Assembly: GCA_963722585.1 (NCBI GenBank)
Contig: CAVRNU010000039.1
Coordinates: 1 to 64,000, forward strand
Length of the DNA stretch: 64,000 nucleotides
Reading direction: 5' to 3'
Origin: KBS-96 sp963722585
GTDB lineage: Bacteria > Acidobacteriota > Terriglobia > Bryobacterales > Bryobacteraceae
The notes under the pieces are model-generated. The model saw nothing but the letters and a program-made list of their open reading frames with translations, was not told the DNA's origin and made no database searches. A program made the translations under genes and the position numbers. Of this stretch, positions 53,856-62,648 are shown one piece after another (position 1 is the stretch's first letter; each line of letters opens with the position of its first letter).

Positions 53856-54318
53856 TGCCGGCGGGAACGCAAAATTGATCGAACGCGTCCAAGAGCCGCT
53901 GTGCTATCTGTGGGGCTGAGCTCGATTCAATGTCGCTGCGCTCGAGCACAAACACAGGCTTGCCGTCGCGAAACAGAGCGATCGAGGGCGAGGAGGGGGG
54001 ATAATCCGCCAGCTTCTGGCGGACAGCGGAAACCGCTTCCAAATCCGCGCCGGCGAATACCGTTGCAGCCGAATCCGGCTTATTCGTGCCGTGCTTCAAA
54101 GCGAGCCCAACCGCTGGCCGCGCCTTTCCGGCGGCACAACCGCAGACCGAATTGACGACCATCAAGACGGTGCCGGCGCCTGGGGCCAAGGCCGCCTCGA
54201 CTTCCTCCGGGGTACGAGTCTCCTTCACGCCGTATTGGGTGAGATCTTGACGCATAATGGCAATAAGCTGTTCGGGATAAGGCAAACGATCCTCCTGGTC
54301 AGATTGAATTAGGTTCAC
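53845..54318 (-). CDS. BrxA/BrxB-family bacilliredoxin
   Basis: The 157-residue thioredoxin-like protein carries the hallmark CGC active site at C59-G-C61 in VVNSVCGCAAGKARPAV. Further family elements are TNKPDSAATVFAGADLEAV, YPPSSPSIALFRDGKPVFVLERSDIE. In Bacillus these proteins remove bacillithiol from proteins after oxidative stress. Whether this organism makes bacillithiol cannot be told from the window. It is monocistronic, divergent from a glycosyltransferase gene. Confidence 0.93.
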   Translation of the reverse strand: MNLIQSDQEDRLPYPEQLIAIMRQDLTQYGVKETRTPEEVEAALAPGAGTVLMVVNSVCGCAAGKARPAVGLALKHGTNKPDSAATVFAGADLEAVSAVRQKLADYPPSSPSIALFRDGKPVFVLERSDIESSSAPQIAQRLLDAFDQFCVPAGRAS

Positions 54319-54373
54319 TTCCTATTGTGCCAAGCTCGCAGGCCAGAATTCGCCCGAGACGGGCGACAGCCGA

Positions 54374-55459
54374 ATGAGACCGATCCGGGTTCTGTTGGCC
54401 GCGCCGTCTTTGGAGATTGTCGGCGGACAATCCATTCAGGCATTCCGGCTGCTTGAGGCGCTGAGAAACCGGCCGGAAATCTGTGTTGATTTTCAGCCGA
54501 TCAATCCGCGCCTGAGCGTTCCCTTCCGGCCGCTGCAGCGGATCAAGTATGTGCGGACTCTCGCGACGGAAGCGGTTTACGCGGCCGAACTTTTTGCGAG
54601 CTTGAGAACCGCCGATGTGGTGCACGCATTTACAGCGGGTTATTCCTCGTTTCTTCTGACGTTTGTTCCGCTGCTCGCCGCGGCGCGCGCCAATCGGAAG
54701 CCGGTCATCCTGAATTATCATGACGGACGCGCCGAAAGCCACTTCGAGCGCTCGCAGCTTGCGATCAGGCTGGCTCGCGAGGCGGATCGAATCGTAGTTC
54801 CCTCGGGCTACCTAGCCGGTATTTTCGCTCGTTTCGGACTCGAAGCTCGCCCGATCTTTAACATGATCGACGCATCCCAATTTTCATTTCGCGAACGGAG
54901 GAGGGTGAAACCCTATTTTCTGCACAATCGCGGACTGGAGCGTCATTACAATCCTGCATGTTCGCTGCGAGCTTTTGCGATTGTGCAGCGCAAGCATCCG
55001 GACGCAACGCTTGACGTAGCCCACGATGGGCCTTTGCGAGGCGAATTGGAGGCTCTGGCGGCTGTGTTGGGGCTGAACAACGTGCGGTTCCTGGGGGCGG
55101 TCGATCAGAACCGTATGCGAGATCTGTACGACGATGCAGAGATTTATTTGATGAGTCCCGATGCGGATAATATGCCGCTCTCTATCCTCGAGTGTTTCGC
55201 GAGCGGGGTGCCTTTGGTCACGACCATCGCCGGAGGAGTGCCGTATATGGTCGAAGACGGAAGAACCGGACTGCTTGTTCCGCCGAACGATCACCGGGCT
55301 TTGGCGACGGCGGCTCTCCGCCTGATCGAAGAAGAGGGTTTGGCGCTGCAGCTTGCTGCAAACGGTTTCAGGGAATGCGAACGGTATCAACCGGACCTGG
55401 TCGCAAAGGAATGGTGCGCCGTATATAGCGAACTCAGCTCACTGAAACAGAGCCGATAA
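54374..55459 (+). CDS. Glycosyltransferase family 4/1-like (GT-B fold)
   Basis: The 361-residue protein has an N-terminal acceptor domain (APSLEIVGGQSIQAFRLLEAL; GRAESHFERSQLAIRLAREADRIVVPS). The C-terminal nucleotide-sugar domain includes VRFLGAVDQNRMRDLYDDAEIYL. The E-x7-E motif is present as D-N-M-P-L-S-I-L-E, with Asp/Asn at the first acidic position. It is probably cytoplasmic and would transfer a sugar in polysaccharide or glycolipid synthesis. Donor and acceptor are unknown, and no other glycan genes adjoin it. Confidence 0.88.
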   Translation: MRPIRVLLAAPSLEIVGGQSIQAFRLLEALRNRPEICVDFQPINPRLSVPFRPLQRIKYVRTLATEAVYAAELFASLRTADVVHAFTAGYSSFLLTFVPLLAAARANRKPVILNYHDGRAESHFERSQLAIRLAREADRIVVPSGYLAGIFARFGLEARPIFNMIDASQFSFRERRRVKPYFLHNRGLERHYNPACSLRAFAIVQRKHPDATLDVAHDGPLRGELEALAAVLGLNNVRFLGAVDQNRMRDLYDDAEIYLMSPDADNMPLSILECFASGVPLVTTIAGGVPYMVEDGRTGLLVPPNDHRALATAALRLIEEEGLALQLAANGFRECERYQPDLVAKEWCAVYSELSSLKQSR

Positions 55460-55559
55460 ATAGAGATGGTGTGCCGCATCCCGACGTCCTCACCAGATCT
55501 AAACATGGTGGCATGCCCAGTCTTGTAATTACGGATATTATCTGAGAAGGAGTTGACCC

Positions 55560-55901
55560 GTGCGCCTTTTGTGCTTTTCGGCGTTGTGTGTATCCGCGGC
55601 CTTCGCGTCCGATCCGGCAACGCTGCATATTGAAGTGGTCGATGGCAAGGCCCTTTCCTTCCAGCTTGAAAACAACTATCAGTCACCTGTCACGAAGTTT
55701 CAGGTCGCGGCTACCAGTTCCGGAGGTAGTCTCTCGTGTTCCATTACCGCTGAAGTGAAGCGCCCGGAAGATCTTCACCCCCCGGGAACGTGCGGTTTTG
55801 TTACGAAGACGAAGGCAGGAGAAGTGATGGATACCAACTGGAAGGCGCGCATCGTGTACGTCGAGTTTGCCGACGGAATGCGATGGACGCCGAAGCAATA
55901 G
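55560..55901 (+). CDS. Small secreted protein of unknown function
   Basis: A GTG start 8 bases after AAGGAG opens a 113-residue protein with signal peptide LLCFSALCVSAAFASD. The mature part is beta-rich, with two Cys (SLSCSIT and PPGTCGF) that could form a disulfide, and resembles small Ig-like folds (SPVTKFQVAATSSGG). No family assigned. Confidence 0.7.
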   Translation: MRLLCFSALCVSAAFASDPATLHIEVVDGKALSFQLENNYQSPVTKFQVAATSSGGSLSCSITAEVKRPEDLHPPGTCGFVTKTKAGEVMDTNWKARIVYVEFADGMRWTPKQ

Positions 55902-55943
55902 GCGAGCGTTACATCGCTGAACGGGGACAGTGTTCGGCGCGTT

Positions 55944-56132
55944 TCACGGACATCGGCGCTTTTGCGCCAGGTATTCCAAATTCGATTGATCTTCTTCTAG
56001 TTTTCGCAGGCGAACTGTTTGACCGGCGGAAAAGGATTCGAATTCACTCACTAGTTCCCGCTGCATTTCACGCATCCTTTCGACAAGGCGTTCTTCCATG
56101 CCTTGGAGGTACGTCTTCAGTTCTTCGTCCAT
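55944..56132 (-). CDS. Small coiled-coil protein
   Basis: The 62-residue product is almost wholly helical, MDEELKTYLQGMEERLVERM then heptad-like E/L/R repeats. Similar short coiled-coil genes are common in soil bacteria. No clear ribosome-binding site precedes it, so it may be spurious. Function unknown. Confidence 0.5.
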   Translation of the reverse strand: MDEELKTYLQGMEERLVERMREMQRELVSEFESFSAGQTVRLRKLEEDQSNLEYLAQKRRCP

Positions 56133-56437
56133 TTTGCGTCGCTATCCAAATCCATCGTAACCTTCTTACCTGACTCAAACGAGCCGGCAGTCTTCCGACA
56201 AGATGCGCCAATCACGCATCCTTGAACTAGGCTTTCCTGAGGGATGCTCTGTAATACGCCGGATTAACTGTAATAGTCCTGGCATGGACGGGCCAACCCC
56301 AGTTCGCGGATCGGAGGAATAGCTCACCCACTTTTCAACGACGCTGCTTTCTGATCCGAGATGTACAGCGAATGCTCCGCAACGTCGAGGCTGGGACGTG
56401 TGCCCGTTCGCTGCATTGTAATCGGCTGGCTAGGAAT
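56133..56437. other. Intergenic stretch, nothing recognised
   Basis: About 300 bases between the coiled-coil gene and the end of the FecR-like gene. I find no gene, terminator-grade hairpin or repeat here. Confidence 0.4.
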
Positions 56438-57085
56438 TCACCGCTCACTCACTGGTTGCGCCCGTAGTTTCCAGCCGGATCGAAAAAACCCACGCTCGTC
56501 CAGACGGTCCTCATCATCGATATTAAAATCGTTGATTGGAATCATGTCCGCGCACTCACGGCTCAGGTTCATCATCCTCCCGCACGTCACCACGGTGTTC
56601 AGCGTCGCCAAACGCACATCTGCGCTGCCCCTGTAGACCTTCAGGCGGCAGACGTTATGTCCTGCAGCCCACGCAGGATTGGCGTCAAATCGGGAAACAC
56701 TCTGGTCGGACGGAGTGATGACGTCTTCACACGCAATCGTCACGCTCAACTGTTTAGGCACTGAAGCGGCAACCACGAAAGCCGAACCCCCGAGTATCTC
56801 GACGCGGATATCGCCGAGGCGATTAACGATTATGCGACACGAACTCTCTTCACCGAGCCAAAGAATTACGCTCGTTGTTAATAAAATTTCAGCGCGACCC
56901 TCCCCGGTACGTAAAACGGAATTGTCTGGAATGCCGGAGGACTCCGATGCGTTATGTCCGTTTAGGTAGACCGCGCCTTCCACATGCTTAATCTTGCTGG
57001 ACTCGTTCGCAGTCCATGATTGCGCACTCAGCGGTATCAGCGCTCCGGACGTGAGCAGCGCTACAATGACTCCCTCGAGACGCAT
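56438..57085 (-). CDS. Secreted FecR-domain-like protein
   Basis: The ATG at 57085 gives a signal peptide (GVIVALLTSGALIPLSAQ) ; the frame is open to 57130. The mature protein has a FecR-like beta pattern: IKHVEGAVYLNG, NSVLRTGEGRAEILLTTSVILWLGEESSCRI and VEILGGSAFVVAAS. In acidobacteria such stand-alone FecR proteins lack the anti-sigma domain, as here. Three extra Cys occur in the C-terminal half. It follows ilvC by 63 bases but is probably unrelated to it. Confidence 0.7.
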   Translation of the reverse strand: MRLEGVIVALLTSGALIPLSAQSWTANESSKIKHVEGAVYLNGHNASESSGIPDNSVLRTGEGRAEILLTTSVILWLGEESSCRIIVNRLGDIRVEILGGSAFVVAASVPKQLSVTIACEDVITPSDQSVSRFDANPAWAAGHNVCRLKVYRGSADVRLATLNTVVTCGRMMNLSRECADMIPINDFNIDDEDRLDERGFFRSGWKLRAQPVSER

Positions 57086-57148
57086 GGCCTTCACACAGAC
57101 CACCATAAGCAGCCCGTCGGCCTGTGTCAACGTCGGCTTGTGAAGCGT

Positions 57149-58183
57149 CTAAGCGTTGACAGCGGCTTCCTGAGGAACGCCTTCTTCTTTGCGCCTCTTG
57201 AGGAACGTCATCATGGAACGAAGCTCCGCGCCCACTTTTTCGACCGGCTGGTTTTTGGCTTTCTCGCGCATAGCGAGGAAGTTTTTGCGACCCGTCCAGT
57301 TCTCGTTGAGCCAGGCGTGCGCGAATTCGCCGGATTGGATCTCCGCTAGAATTTTCTTCATCTCCTTCCGCGTTTCGTCGGTGACGATGCGGGGGCCTCG
57401 CGTATAATCGCCGTACTCGGCTGTGTCGGAGATCGAGTAACGCATGTAGCCGAGACCGCCCTCATAAATCAAATCGACAATCAGCTTCAGCTCGTGCAGG
57501 CACTCGAAATAAGCGATTTCGGGGGCATAGCCGGCTTCGGTTAGAGTTTCGAATCCCGCGCGGATGAGTTCGCTGACGCCGCCGCAAAGCACTACCTGCT
57601 CGCCGAAGAGGTCGCTTTCCGTTTCTTCCCTGAACGTGGTCTCAATCACCCCGGCCTTCAGGCAGCCAAGAGCGAGAGCATAGGCCAGAGCGCTTTCGAG
57701 CGCTTTGCCTGAGGCGTCTTGCGCAACTGCTACCAGGGCGGGAACGCCGACGCCTTCGGTGAACAACTCGCGCACCCGGTGGCCAGGGGCTTTGGGCGCG
57801 ATCATGGACACATCGACAGTGGCGGGCGGCTTGATTTCGCCGAAATGGATGTTGAACCCGTGGGCAAACATCAGCGTCTTGCCTTTCGCCAAGTGAGGCT
57901 CGATATCCTTGCGGTAGGTATCGCCCTGCACGTGATCGGGCAGCAGAACCATGATGAAATCGCCGGCCTTAGACGCATCGGCAACGCTCAAGACCTTGAG
58001 TCCGGCGGCTTCGGCCTTGGCGCGGCTCTTGCTCCCCTGATAGAGGCCGACAACGACATTGACGCCGGAGTCGCGCAGATTCAGCGCATGCGCGTGCCCC
58101 TGACTTCCATAACCGATGATGGCAACTGTCTTGCCTTGAAGCGGCGCCAAGCTGCCGTCTTTTTCGTAAAAACGTTTTGACAT
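57149..58183 (-). CDS. ilvC: Ketol-acid reductoisomerase
   Basis: The 344-residue class I enzyme converts acetolactate or acetohydroxybutyrate to the dihydroxy acid with NADPH and Mg. The cofactor loop is GYGSQGHAHALNLRDSG at about 24-40. The all-helical C-terminal domain has the metal ligands in EETESDLFGEQVVLCGGV and later ECLHELKLIVDLIYEGG. It ends the ilvB-ilvN-ilvC run, 9 bases after ilvN, and would be controlled by the upstream leader attenuator. Confidence 0.97.
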   Translation of the reverse strand: MSKRFYEKDGSLAPLQGKTVAIIGYGSQGHAHALNLRDSGVNVVVGLYQGSKSRAKAEAAGLKVLSVADASKAGDFIMVLLPDHVQGDTYRKDIEPHLAKGKTLMFAHGFNIHFGEIKPPATVDVSMIAPKAPGHRVRELFTEGVGVPALVAVAQDASGKALESALAYALALGCLKAGVIETTFREETESDLFGEQVVLCGGVSELIRAGFETLTEAGYAPEIAYFECLHELKLIVDLIYEGGLGYMRYSISDTAEYGDYTRGPRIVTDETRKEMKKILAEIQSGEFAHAWLNENWTGRKNFLAMREKAKNQPVEKVGAELRSMMTFLKRRKEEGVPQEAAVNA

Positions 58184-58192
58184 GGGAATCCT

Positions 58193-58750
58193 TTATTCCG
58201 CTCCTTCGAGCGCAAGCTCTTCCTGGGCGGCTCCAGTGGGAACCGGCGGCGAAAGCCGGAGCTTCTTGTTTTCGAGTGACATCGAAACGATGCCGGAGCG
58301 TGTGACTTCGATGTCGCCATAGCTGCGCATCACATCGATGAATTCATCGAGCTTCTCCGGGTCGCCCGTCACTTCGAGAGCAAAACCCTCGACGGTGGAA
58401 TCGACCACGCGCGCGTGGAAAATCTCGGCTTCCTTTAAGATCGCGGTGCGGCTTTGCTGGGAGGCGCGCACACGAAGCAAAACCATCTCGCGGTTGACGG
58501 CCGGCGCCTCGGTGACATCGGTTGCTTGCAGGGTGTTGATCAGTTTGTTCATCTGTTTGATGACTTGAGCGCGGATCGCCGGGTCGACATCGACGGCGAT
58601 GGTCATCCGCGAAAGTGTTGGGTCGAGCGTGCGGGCGACGGTCAAACTTTCGATGTTGTAGCCGCGCTGGCCGAGAAGCCCGGTGACGCGCATCAGCGCG
58701 CCGGGCTTGTTTTCTAGCAGAAGCGAAATGATCTGTTGCATCGTCGTCAT
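58193..58750 (-). CDS. ilvN: Acetolactate synthase small (regulatory) subunit
   Basis: The 185-residue protein starts with an ACT domain (SLLLENKPGALMRVTGLLGQRGYNIESLTV), the valine-feedback site. A C-terminal ALS_ss_C domain follows (REMVLLRVRASQQSRTAILKEAEIFHARVVDST and a final SGIVSMSLE). It regulates and stimulates the catalytic subunit encoded 5 bases upstream. Confidence 0.96.
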   Translation of the reverse strand: MTTMQQIISLLLENKPGALMRVTGLLGQRGYNIESLTVARTLDPTLSRMTIAVDVDPAIRAQVIKQMNKLINTLQATDVTEAPAVNREMVLLRVRASQQSRTAILKEAEIFHARVVDSTVEGFALEVTGDPEKLDEFIDVMRSYGDIEVTRSGIVSMSLENKKLRLSPPVPTGAAQEELALEGAE

Positions 58751-58755
58751 CTCCG

Positions 58756-60480
58756 CTACACGGCGACGGGCTGCGGCGGGCCAAGCAGCATTTCGCTAAT
58801 TGCTCCGCCCGCCGGCACCATGGGGTAGACATTCTCGTTCGGCGAAACCTTCACATTCAACAGATATGGACCGGGCTCGCGGACCGCTTCTTCGAGAGCA
58901 TGAGGCATCTCCGATACGTTTTCGACAGTGCGGCCTTTGAAGCCGTAAGCGCCCGCCAGCTTCTCGACGTCGGGGAAGCAGCATAGCTCCACCTGGCTCA
59001 GACGGTTGTTATGGAACAGGGTTTGCCATTGGCGCACCATGCCGAGATAGCCGTTATTCATGACGACGATTTTGATGGGCAGCGAGTGATTCATGATGGT
59101 TGCGAGTTCCGGGATGGACATCTGGAATCCGCCATCGCCCACAACGGCAAACACGAGCTTGTCGGGACGGGCGAACTGCGCTCCGATGGCAGCAGGAAGG
59201 CCAAAGCCCATCGAGCCGAGTCCGCCCGAGTTGATCCACAGCCGGGGCTCGCTGAACTTGATAAACTGTGCCGACCACATCTGGTGCTGGCCCACGTCCG
59301 CGGTGACGATGGCCTCCCCACCAGAGAGCCGGTCGATTTCAGCTATCAGATGCTGAGGCTTGATTTCAGTGGACGAGATTTCGGGAACAAGCGGATGTTC
59401 TTCCTTCCACGCGCGTAGCTGCTTCCACCACGACTGCCGCGCTTCAGCGTTCTTACGGCGAAGCGCCGGTTCGAGTTCTTTCAATTCGGCCATCAGTTTT
59501 GGAATGACACGCTTCACGTCACCCACAATGGGCAAGTCCGGATGACGATTTTTGCCGATTTCCGAAGGGTCGATATCGACGTGAATGACCTTCGCGTGCG
59601 GCGCGAAGGCGGCTAGGCGTCCGGTCACCCGGTCGTCGAAGCGCACGCCAAGCGCGATCAGGAGATCGGCATGCGTCAGGCCCATGTTGGCCGCATAACT
59701 TCCGTGCATGCCGGGCAGGCTGATGAAGTTGGGATGATTGCCGGCGAGCGCGCCCAAACCCATTAACGTGCAAACTGCCGGGACGTCGACGGCTTCGACG
59801 AACGCGCGCAGCTCGTTGCTGGCGTTCGCCGCGATAATGCCGCCGCCCGCATAAACAAACGGACGCTCGGCTTCCCAGATCATCTGAGCGGCGCGCCGGA
59901 TCTGGCCTCCATGCCCCTCCGAATAGACCTTATAGCCAGGCAAGTGAATCTCGTTCACGGGCGTGTAATGGGCGTTACCCTGGAATACATCCTTTGCAAC
60001 ATCGACAAGCACAGGACCAGGTCTTCCGGTGGATGCGATGTAAAACGCCTCGTGAATGACTTGCGGGAGGTCGCTAATGTTTTTGACGAGGTAATTATGC
60101 TTGGTGGCGGAACGCGTGATGCCGAAAGTGTCGGCTTCCTGGAAAGCGTCCGTTCCCATCAGCCTTGTCGGCACCTGCCCGGTAAGCGCGACGACTGGAA
60201 TGGAGTCCATCATGGCATCGACGAGGCCGGTGACCAGGTTTGTGGCTCCCGGTCCCGATGTCGCGCAGCACACGCCCACGCGTCCTGTAGCCCGCGCGTA
60301 GCCCTGCGCCGCGAACGCTGCGTTTTGCTCATGGCGAACCAGAATGTGCCGGATGGGGTGATCGTATAGCGCGTCGTAAAGGGGTAAGGTGACGCCGCCG
60401 GGATATCCAAAAATCAGTTCTACGTTCTCGCGCGCGAGACATTCAAGCAGAATCTTCGCGCCAGAAAGAAGTGTCGACAT
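58756..60480 (-). CDS. ilvB: Acetolactate synthase large (catalytic) subunit
   Basis: The TPP enzyme condenses pyruvate with pyruvate or 2-oxobutyrate at the head of valine, leucine and isoleucine synthesis. The Glu of VRHEQNAAFAAQGYARATGRVG activates TPP. The TPP/Mg motif is GDGGFQMSIPELATIMNHS to NNGYLGMVRQWQ. The FAD-binding middle domain includes ALGVRFDDRVTGRLAAFAPHAK. The ATG at 60480 (MSTLLSGAKILLECLAREN) fits the family; an ATG at 60525 is in frame. An intrinsic terminator and a Val/Leu-rich leader peptide lie directly upstream. Confidence 0.96.
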   Translation of the reverse strand: MSTLLSGAKILLECLARENVELIFGYPGGVTLPLYDALYDHPIRHILVRHEQNAAFAAQGYARATGRVGVCCATSGPGATNLVTGLVDAMMDSIPVVALTGQVPTRLMGTDAFQEADTFGITRSATKHNYLVKNISDLPQVIHEAFYIASTGRPGPVLVDVAKDVFQGNAHYTPVNEIHLPGYKVYSEGHGGQIRRAAQMIWEAERPFVYAGGGIIAANASNELRAFVEAVDVPAVCTLMGLGALAGNHPNFISLPGMHGSYAANMGLTHADLLIALGVRFDDRVTGRLAAFAPHAKVIHVDIDPSEIGKNRHPDLPIVGDVKRVIPKLMAELKELEPALRRKNAEARQSWWKQLRAWKEEHPLVPEISSTEIKPQHLIAEIDRLSGGEAIVTADVGQHQMWSAQFIKFSEPRLWINSGGLGSMGFGLPAAIGAQFARPDKLVFAVVGDGGFQMSIPELATIMNHSLPIKIVVMNNGYLGMVRQWQTLFHNNRLSQVELCCFPDVEKLAGAYGFKGRTVENVSEMPHALEEAVREPGPYLLNVKVSPNENVYPMVPAGGAISEMLLGPPQPVAV

Positions 60481-60551
60481 AAAGAAATTTTTTTCGTCTG
60501 TCCCTTTTGCGGTTTGAGCCAGCATACGGCCAGTGAAGTTACCCGCAAACT

Positions 60552-60591
60552 AAAAGGGCCACCAGTAGGCTTGGTTACCGCCCGGTGGCCC
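60552..60591 (-). terminator. Attenuator terminator before ilvB
   Basis: On the minus strand GGGCCACC (60584-60591) pairs perfectly with GGTGGCCC (60556-60563), and TTTT follows at 60552-60555. It sits between the leader peptide stop and the ilvB start, so it can act only as an attenuator or a constitutive block. The loop contains GGCGGT, able to pair with ACCGCC at the end of the leader coding region as a rival structure. Confidence 0.8.
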
Positions 60592-60614
60592 CCGATTTTT
60601 TCATGAGGCATCCC

Positions 60615-60677
60615 TTAGGCGGTTCCGGCTACGACCACGACGACGAGCGCGGGGACTACCTGAGTGAGAAGCTTCAT
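60615..60677 (-). CDS. ilv operon leader peptide (branched-chain amino acid attenuator)
   Basis: The 20-residue frame on the minus strand reads M-K-L-L-T-Q, then VVPALVVVVVAGTA and TAA. Seven of 20 residues are Val and three Leu, including five Val in a row. It ends 24 bases before a perfect terminator hairpin that precedes ilvB. This is the classic layout in which stalling at Val (and Leu) codons lets RNA polymerase pass the terminator. No strong ribosome-binding site is evident. There is no Ile codon. Confidence 0.8.
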   Translation of the reverse strand: MKLLTQVVPALVVVVVAGTA

Positions 60678-60735
60678 AACACGCTTAGGGTACGTCCTCA
60701 GCGCTGTATGCTTTGGAGTCGTTCCCTTACTAAGC

Positions 60736-60764
60736 AGGATAAATTAGAAGCGATTTTTATGCAA
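60736..60764 (-). promoter_or_regulatory. Candidate sigma-70 promoter of the ilv operon
   Basis: On the minus strand TTGCAT (60759-60764) and TATCCT (60736-60741) are separated by 17 bases. A start site near 60729 would leave about 50 bases before the leader ATG. The surrounding DNA is the most AT-rich of this region. Confidence 0.4.
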
Positions 60765-60884
60765 GAGAATGAAAGTATAAAAAATACCTATCGAAAGACC
60801 ACGGTTGATCCCCCTGAATAGACGTTCCAGTACTTTTACGTAGCGAGAATACCGGCAATACTTGGATTTCTACCGTGTTAAACA

Positions 60885-62018
60885 GTGATGCGTATAACGC
60901 ACCGGGAGGTTGAACGTCCCTTGCAGCGGGAAACCTTCACATTTCGGCATTTCCCCCAACTTGACGGTCTTCGAGGGCTCGCTATCCTCTTCGTGATCCT
61001 TTGCCACGTGTTGCAGTTCGGTTCGGGAATGCATGTTGGCGGAAGCGGCGGCCTGGGCGGTCTGGGCGTACTGCTGTTTTTTGTCCTGAGCGGGTTCCTG
61101 ATCACCGGACTACTCGAACGTGAGAAGCGTCAGACCGAACGAATCTCCCTTTCAGCGTTTTACATTCGCCGTGCTCTGCGCCTCTTTCCCGCCCTGTTTT
61201 GTTTCCTGGCCGTGTTGTGTTTGCTGATCGTGCTCGGGATCGTGAGGGATACATCGTGGCGGACAGTTGCGGCATGCCTCCTTTACGTGCGGAATATACG
61301 TGGCCAAGGCTTGTCGACATCCCATATCTGGTCATTGTCGATTGAGGAGCAGTTTTATCTGTTCTGGCCCTGCATCATGCGCGCGGTAAACCGGGCCGTC
61401 GCGCTGCGGATTGCCGTGGCGGGTGTACTGGCGATTAGCGTTTTTCGAATGGTGGGGATCAAGTTGGAATGGTCCCCCTACAACCTTGGCGCCTTTTATG
61501 AGCGCTCCTGGTACCGGTTCGACTCGATACTGATCGGCTGCGCAATCGCTTTAATTCTGAGTGAATCGGTCAATCTCGGGAAGCTGCGAGCCTACCTGTC
61601 AGGAGTAGCGTTGCCGGTTCTAGTGTGGCCGGCGATTCTGGTCTGGACAATATACGGCGAATCAGTCACTCAGGTCTGGTATCTCACTGTGCAGATGATC
61701 CTCGCTGGGCTGATCCTGTTGAATCTGATTCTTGCGAGAGAGTCGGCGTATCTGCGGGCCTTCTCCCATCCCATAGCTCGCTGGTTCGGCCGAATATCCT
61801 ACTCATGGTATCTATGGCAGCAACTGTTCACGGTTTTCACGTCGCCTCCGTGGCTCGGTCTACGAATTTTTCCCGTTAACGTGGCCGCAAGTCTCCTGCT
61901 TGCGATGGCATCTCAGAGATTTATTGAGCGGCCGTTTCTTAGAATGAAGGATCGTCTCGGCCAGCGCGAACGGCTCCAGGCCGTCGCCCACGGCTACACC
62001 ACAGCGCTTGTGCAGTAG
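60885..62018 (+). CDS. Acyltransferase 3 family membrane protein (OafA/YrhL type)
   Basis: The 377-residue protein has about ten TM helices. The family signature is FPQLDGLRGLAILFVILCHV with the conserved His, then LGGLGVLLFFVLSGFLITGLL and FYIRRALRLFPALF. SHIWSLSIEEQFYLFWP is the second hallmark. It would O-acylate an envelope sugar or antibiotic. A GTG at 60885 and an ATG at 60888 are both usable. No SGNH domain is fused. It is divergent from the ilv operon. Confidence 0.92.
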   Translation: MMRITHREVERPLQRETFTFRHFPQLDGLRGLAILFVILCHVLQFGSGMHVGGSGGLGGLGVLLFFVLSGFLITGLLEREKRQTERISLSAFYIRRALRLFPALFCFLAVLCLLIVLGIVRDTSWRTVAACLLYVRNIRGQGLSTSHIWSLSIEEQFYLFWPCIMRAVNRAVALRIAVAGVLAISVFRMVGIKLEWSPYNLGAFYERSWYRFDSILIGCAIALILSESVNLGKLRAYLSGVALPVLVWPAILVWTIYGESVTQVWYLTVQMILAGLILLNLILARESAYLRAFSHPIARWFGRISYSWYLWQQLFTVFTSPPWLGLRIFPVNVAASLLLAMASQRFIERPFLRMKDRLGQRERLQAVAHGYTTALVQ

Positions 62019-62149
62019 ACTCCAGGGGTGGGCCCAATATCTGGACGGACGCATATCTGTCAGCCTTTGCGATTGCTCACCGGGCGAAGCTTCTTACGTT
62101 CGACCGAGCGCTGGGAACCAGGACTGGTGCTGAGCTCCTTGGCGCCTGA
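62019..62149 (+). pseudogene. PIN-domain (VapC-like) toxin 3' remnant
   Basis: Right after the acyltransferase stop an open stretch encodes GPNIWTDAYLSAFAIAHRAK and LLTFDRALGTRTGAELLGA, ending at TGA (62147-62149). T-D-A-Y-L-S-A-F-A and L-L-T-F-D-R are the last two conserved blocks of PIN-domain nucleases. The first acidic residues and the start are absent, so this is a truncated relic. No antitoxin gene is seen. Confidence 0.65.
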
Positions 62150-62648
62150 TCTACCTGAACGGTCCGGATGTTTGCGTGAGACCGGCGGGCTTGGACTACA
62201 GCCAGCGGAACGGAACTGCCGCCTATCAGTAAATGGGCTCCCGAATTCCTTCCTCGTGGACAGCGAGCTCGTACCTCTCGCTAAAGTGTGACAAAGCAAC
62301 CGACCCGAATCAAACGGACTTAGATTGATTGGCGTCGGCGATAACGATGCAAAAGAATCACGCGATGCGGGACCGGCGGAGCAGGACAAAATTCGCTGGA
62401 GAACGAAGCGTCTGCGGTGGAGAAATCACTGTGGCGAGTTTGCGTGTCAAAGCAGCCAAAAACTATCTTTTGAAGCATTTTTTGCAAATCATGCAAATTG
62501 TCAAATCAATAAGTTACGCAGAATCAACGGGTTGAGGACGAACGAATCCTCTTCCTCCGTGGCTCCTTTATTTTCAGAGTGATAGTGATCTGGTTACACC
62601 GCCGGTTTCAGAAGTCTTCCATTTGCGACGTGTGAATTGTGAATATGG
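62150..62648. other. Gap without a recognised gene
   Basis: About 500 bases separate the PIN remnant from the transglutaminase-like gene. The part around 62460-62520 is clearly more AT-rich than the surroundings. Short open frames exist on both strands but none shows a domain. Eroded foreign DNA is likely, given the PIN relic beside it. Confidence 0.4.

Noticed and set aside
60585..60821. 78-codon plus-strand open frame across the ilv leader region
   Set aside because: It runs antisense to the leader peptide and terminator, has a poor start context and no recognisable domain.
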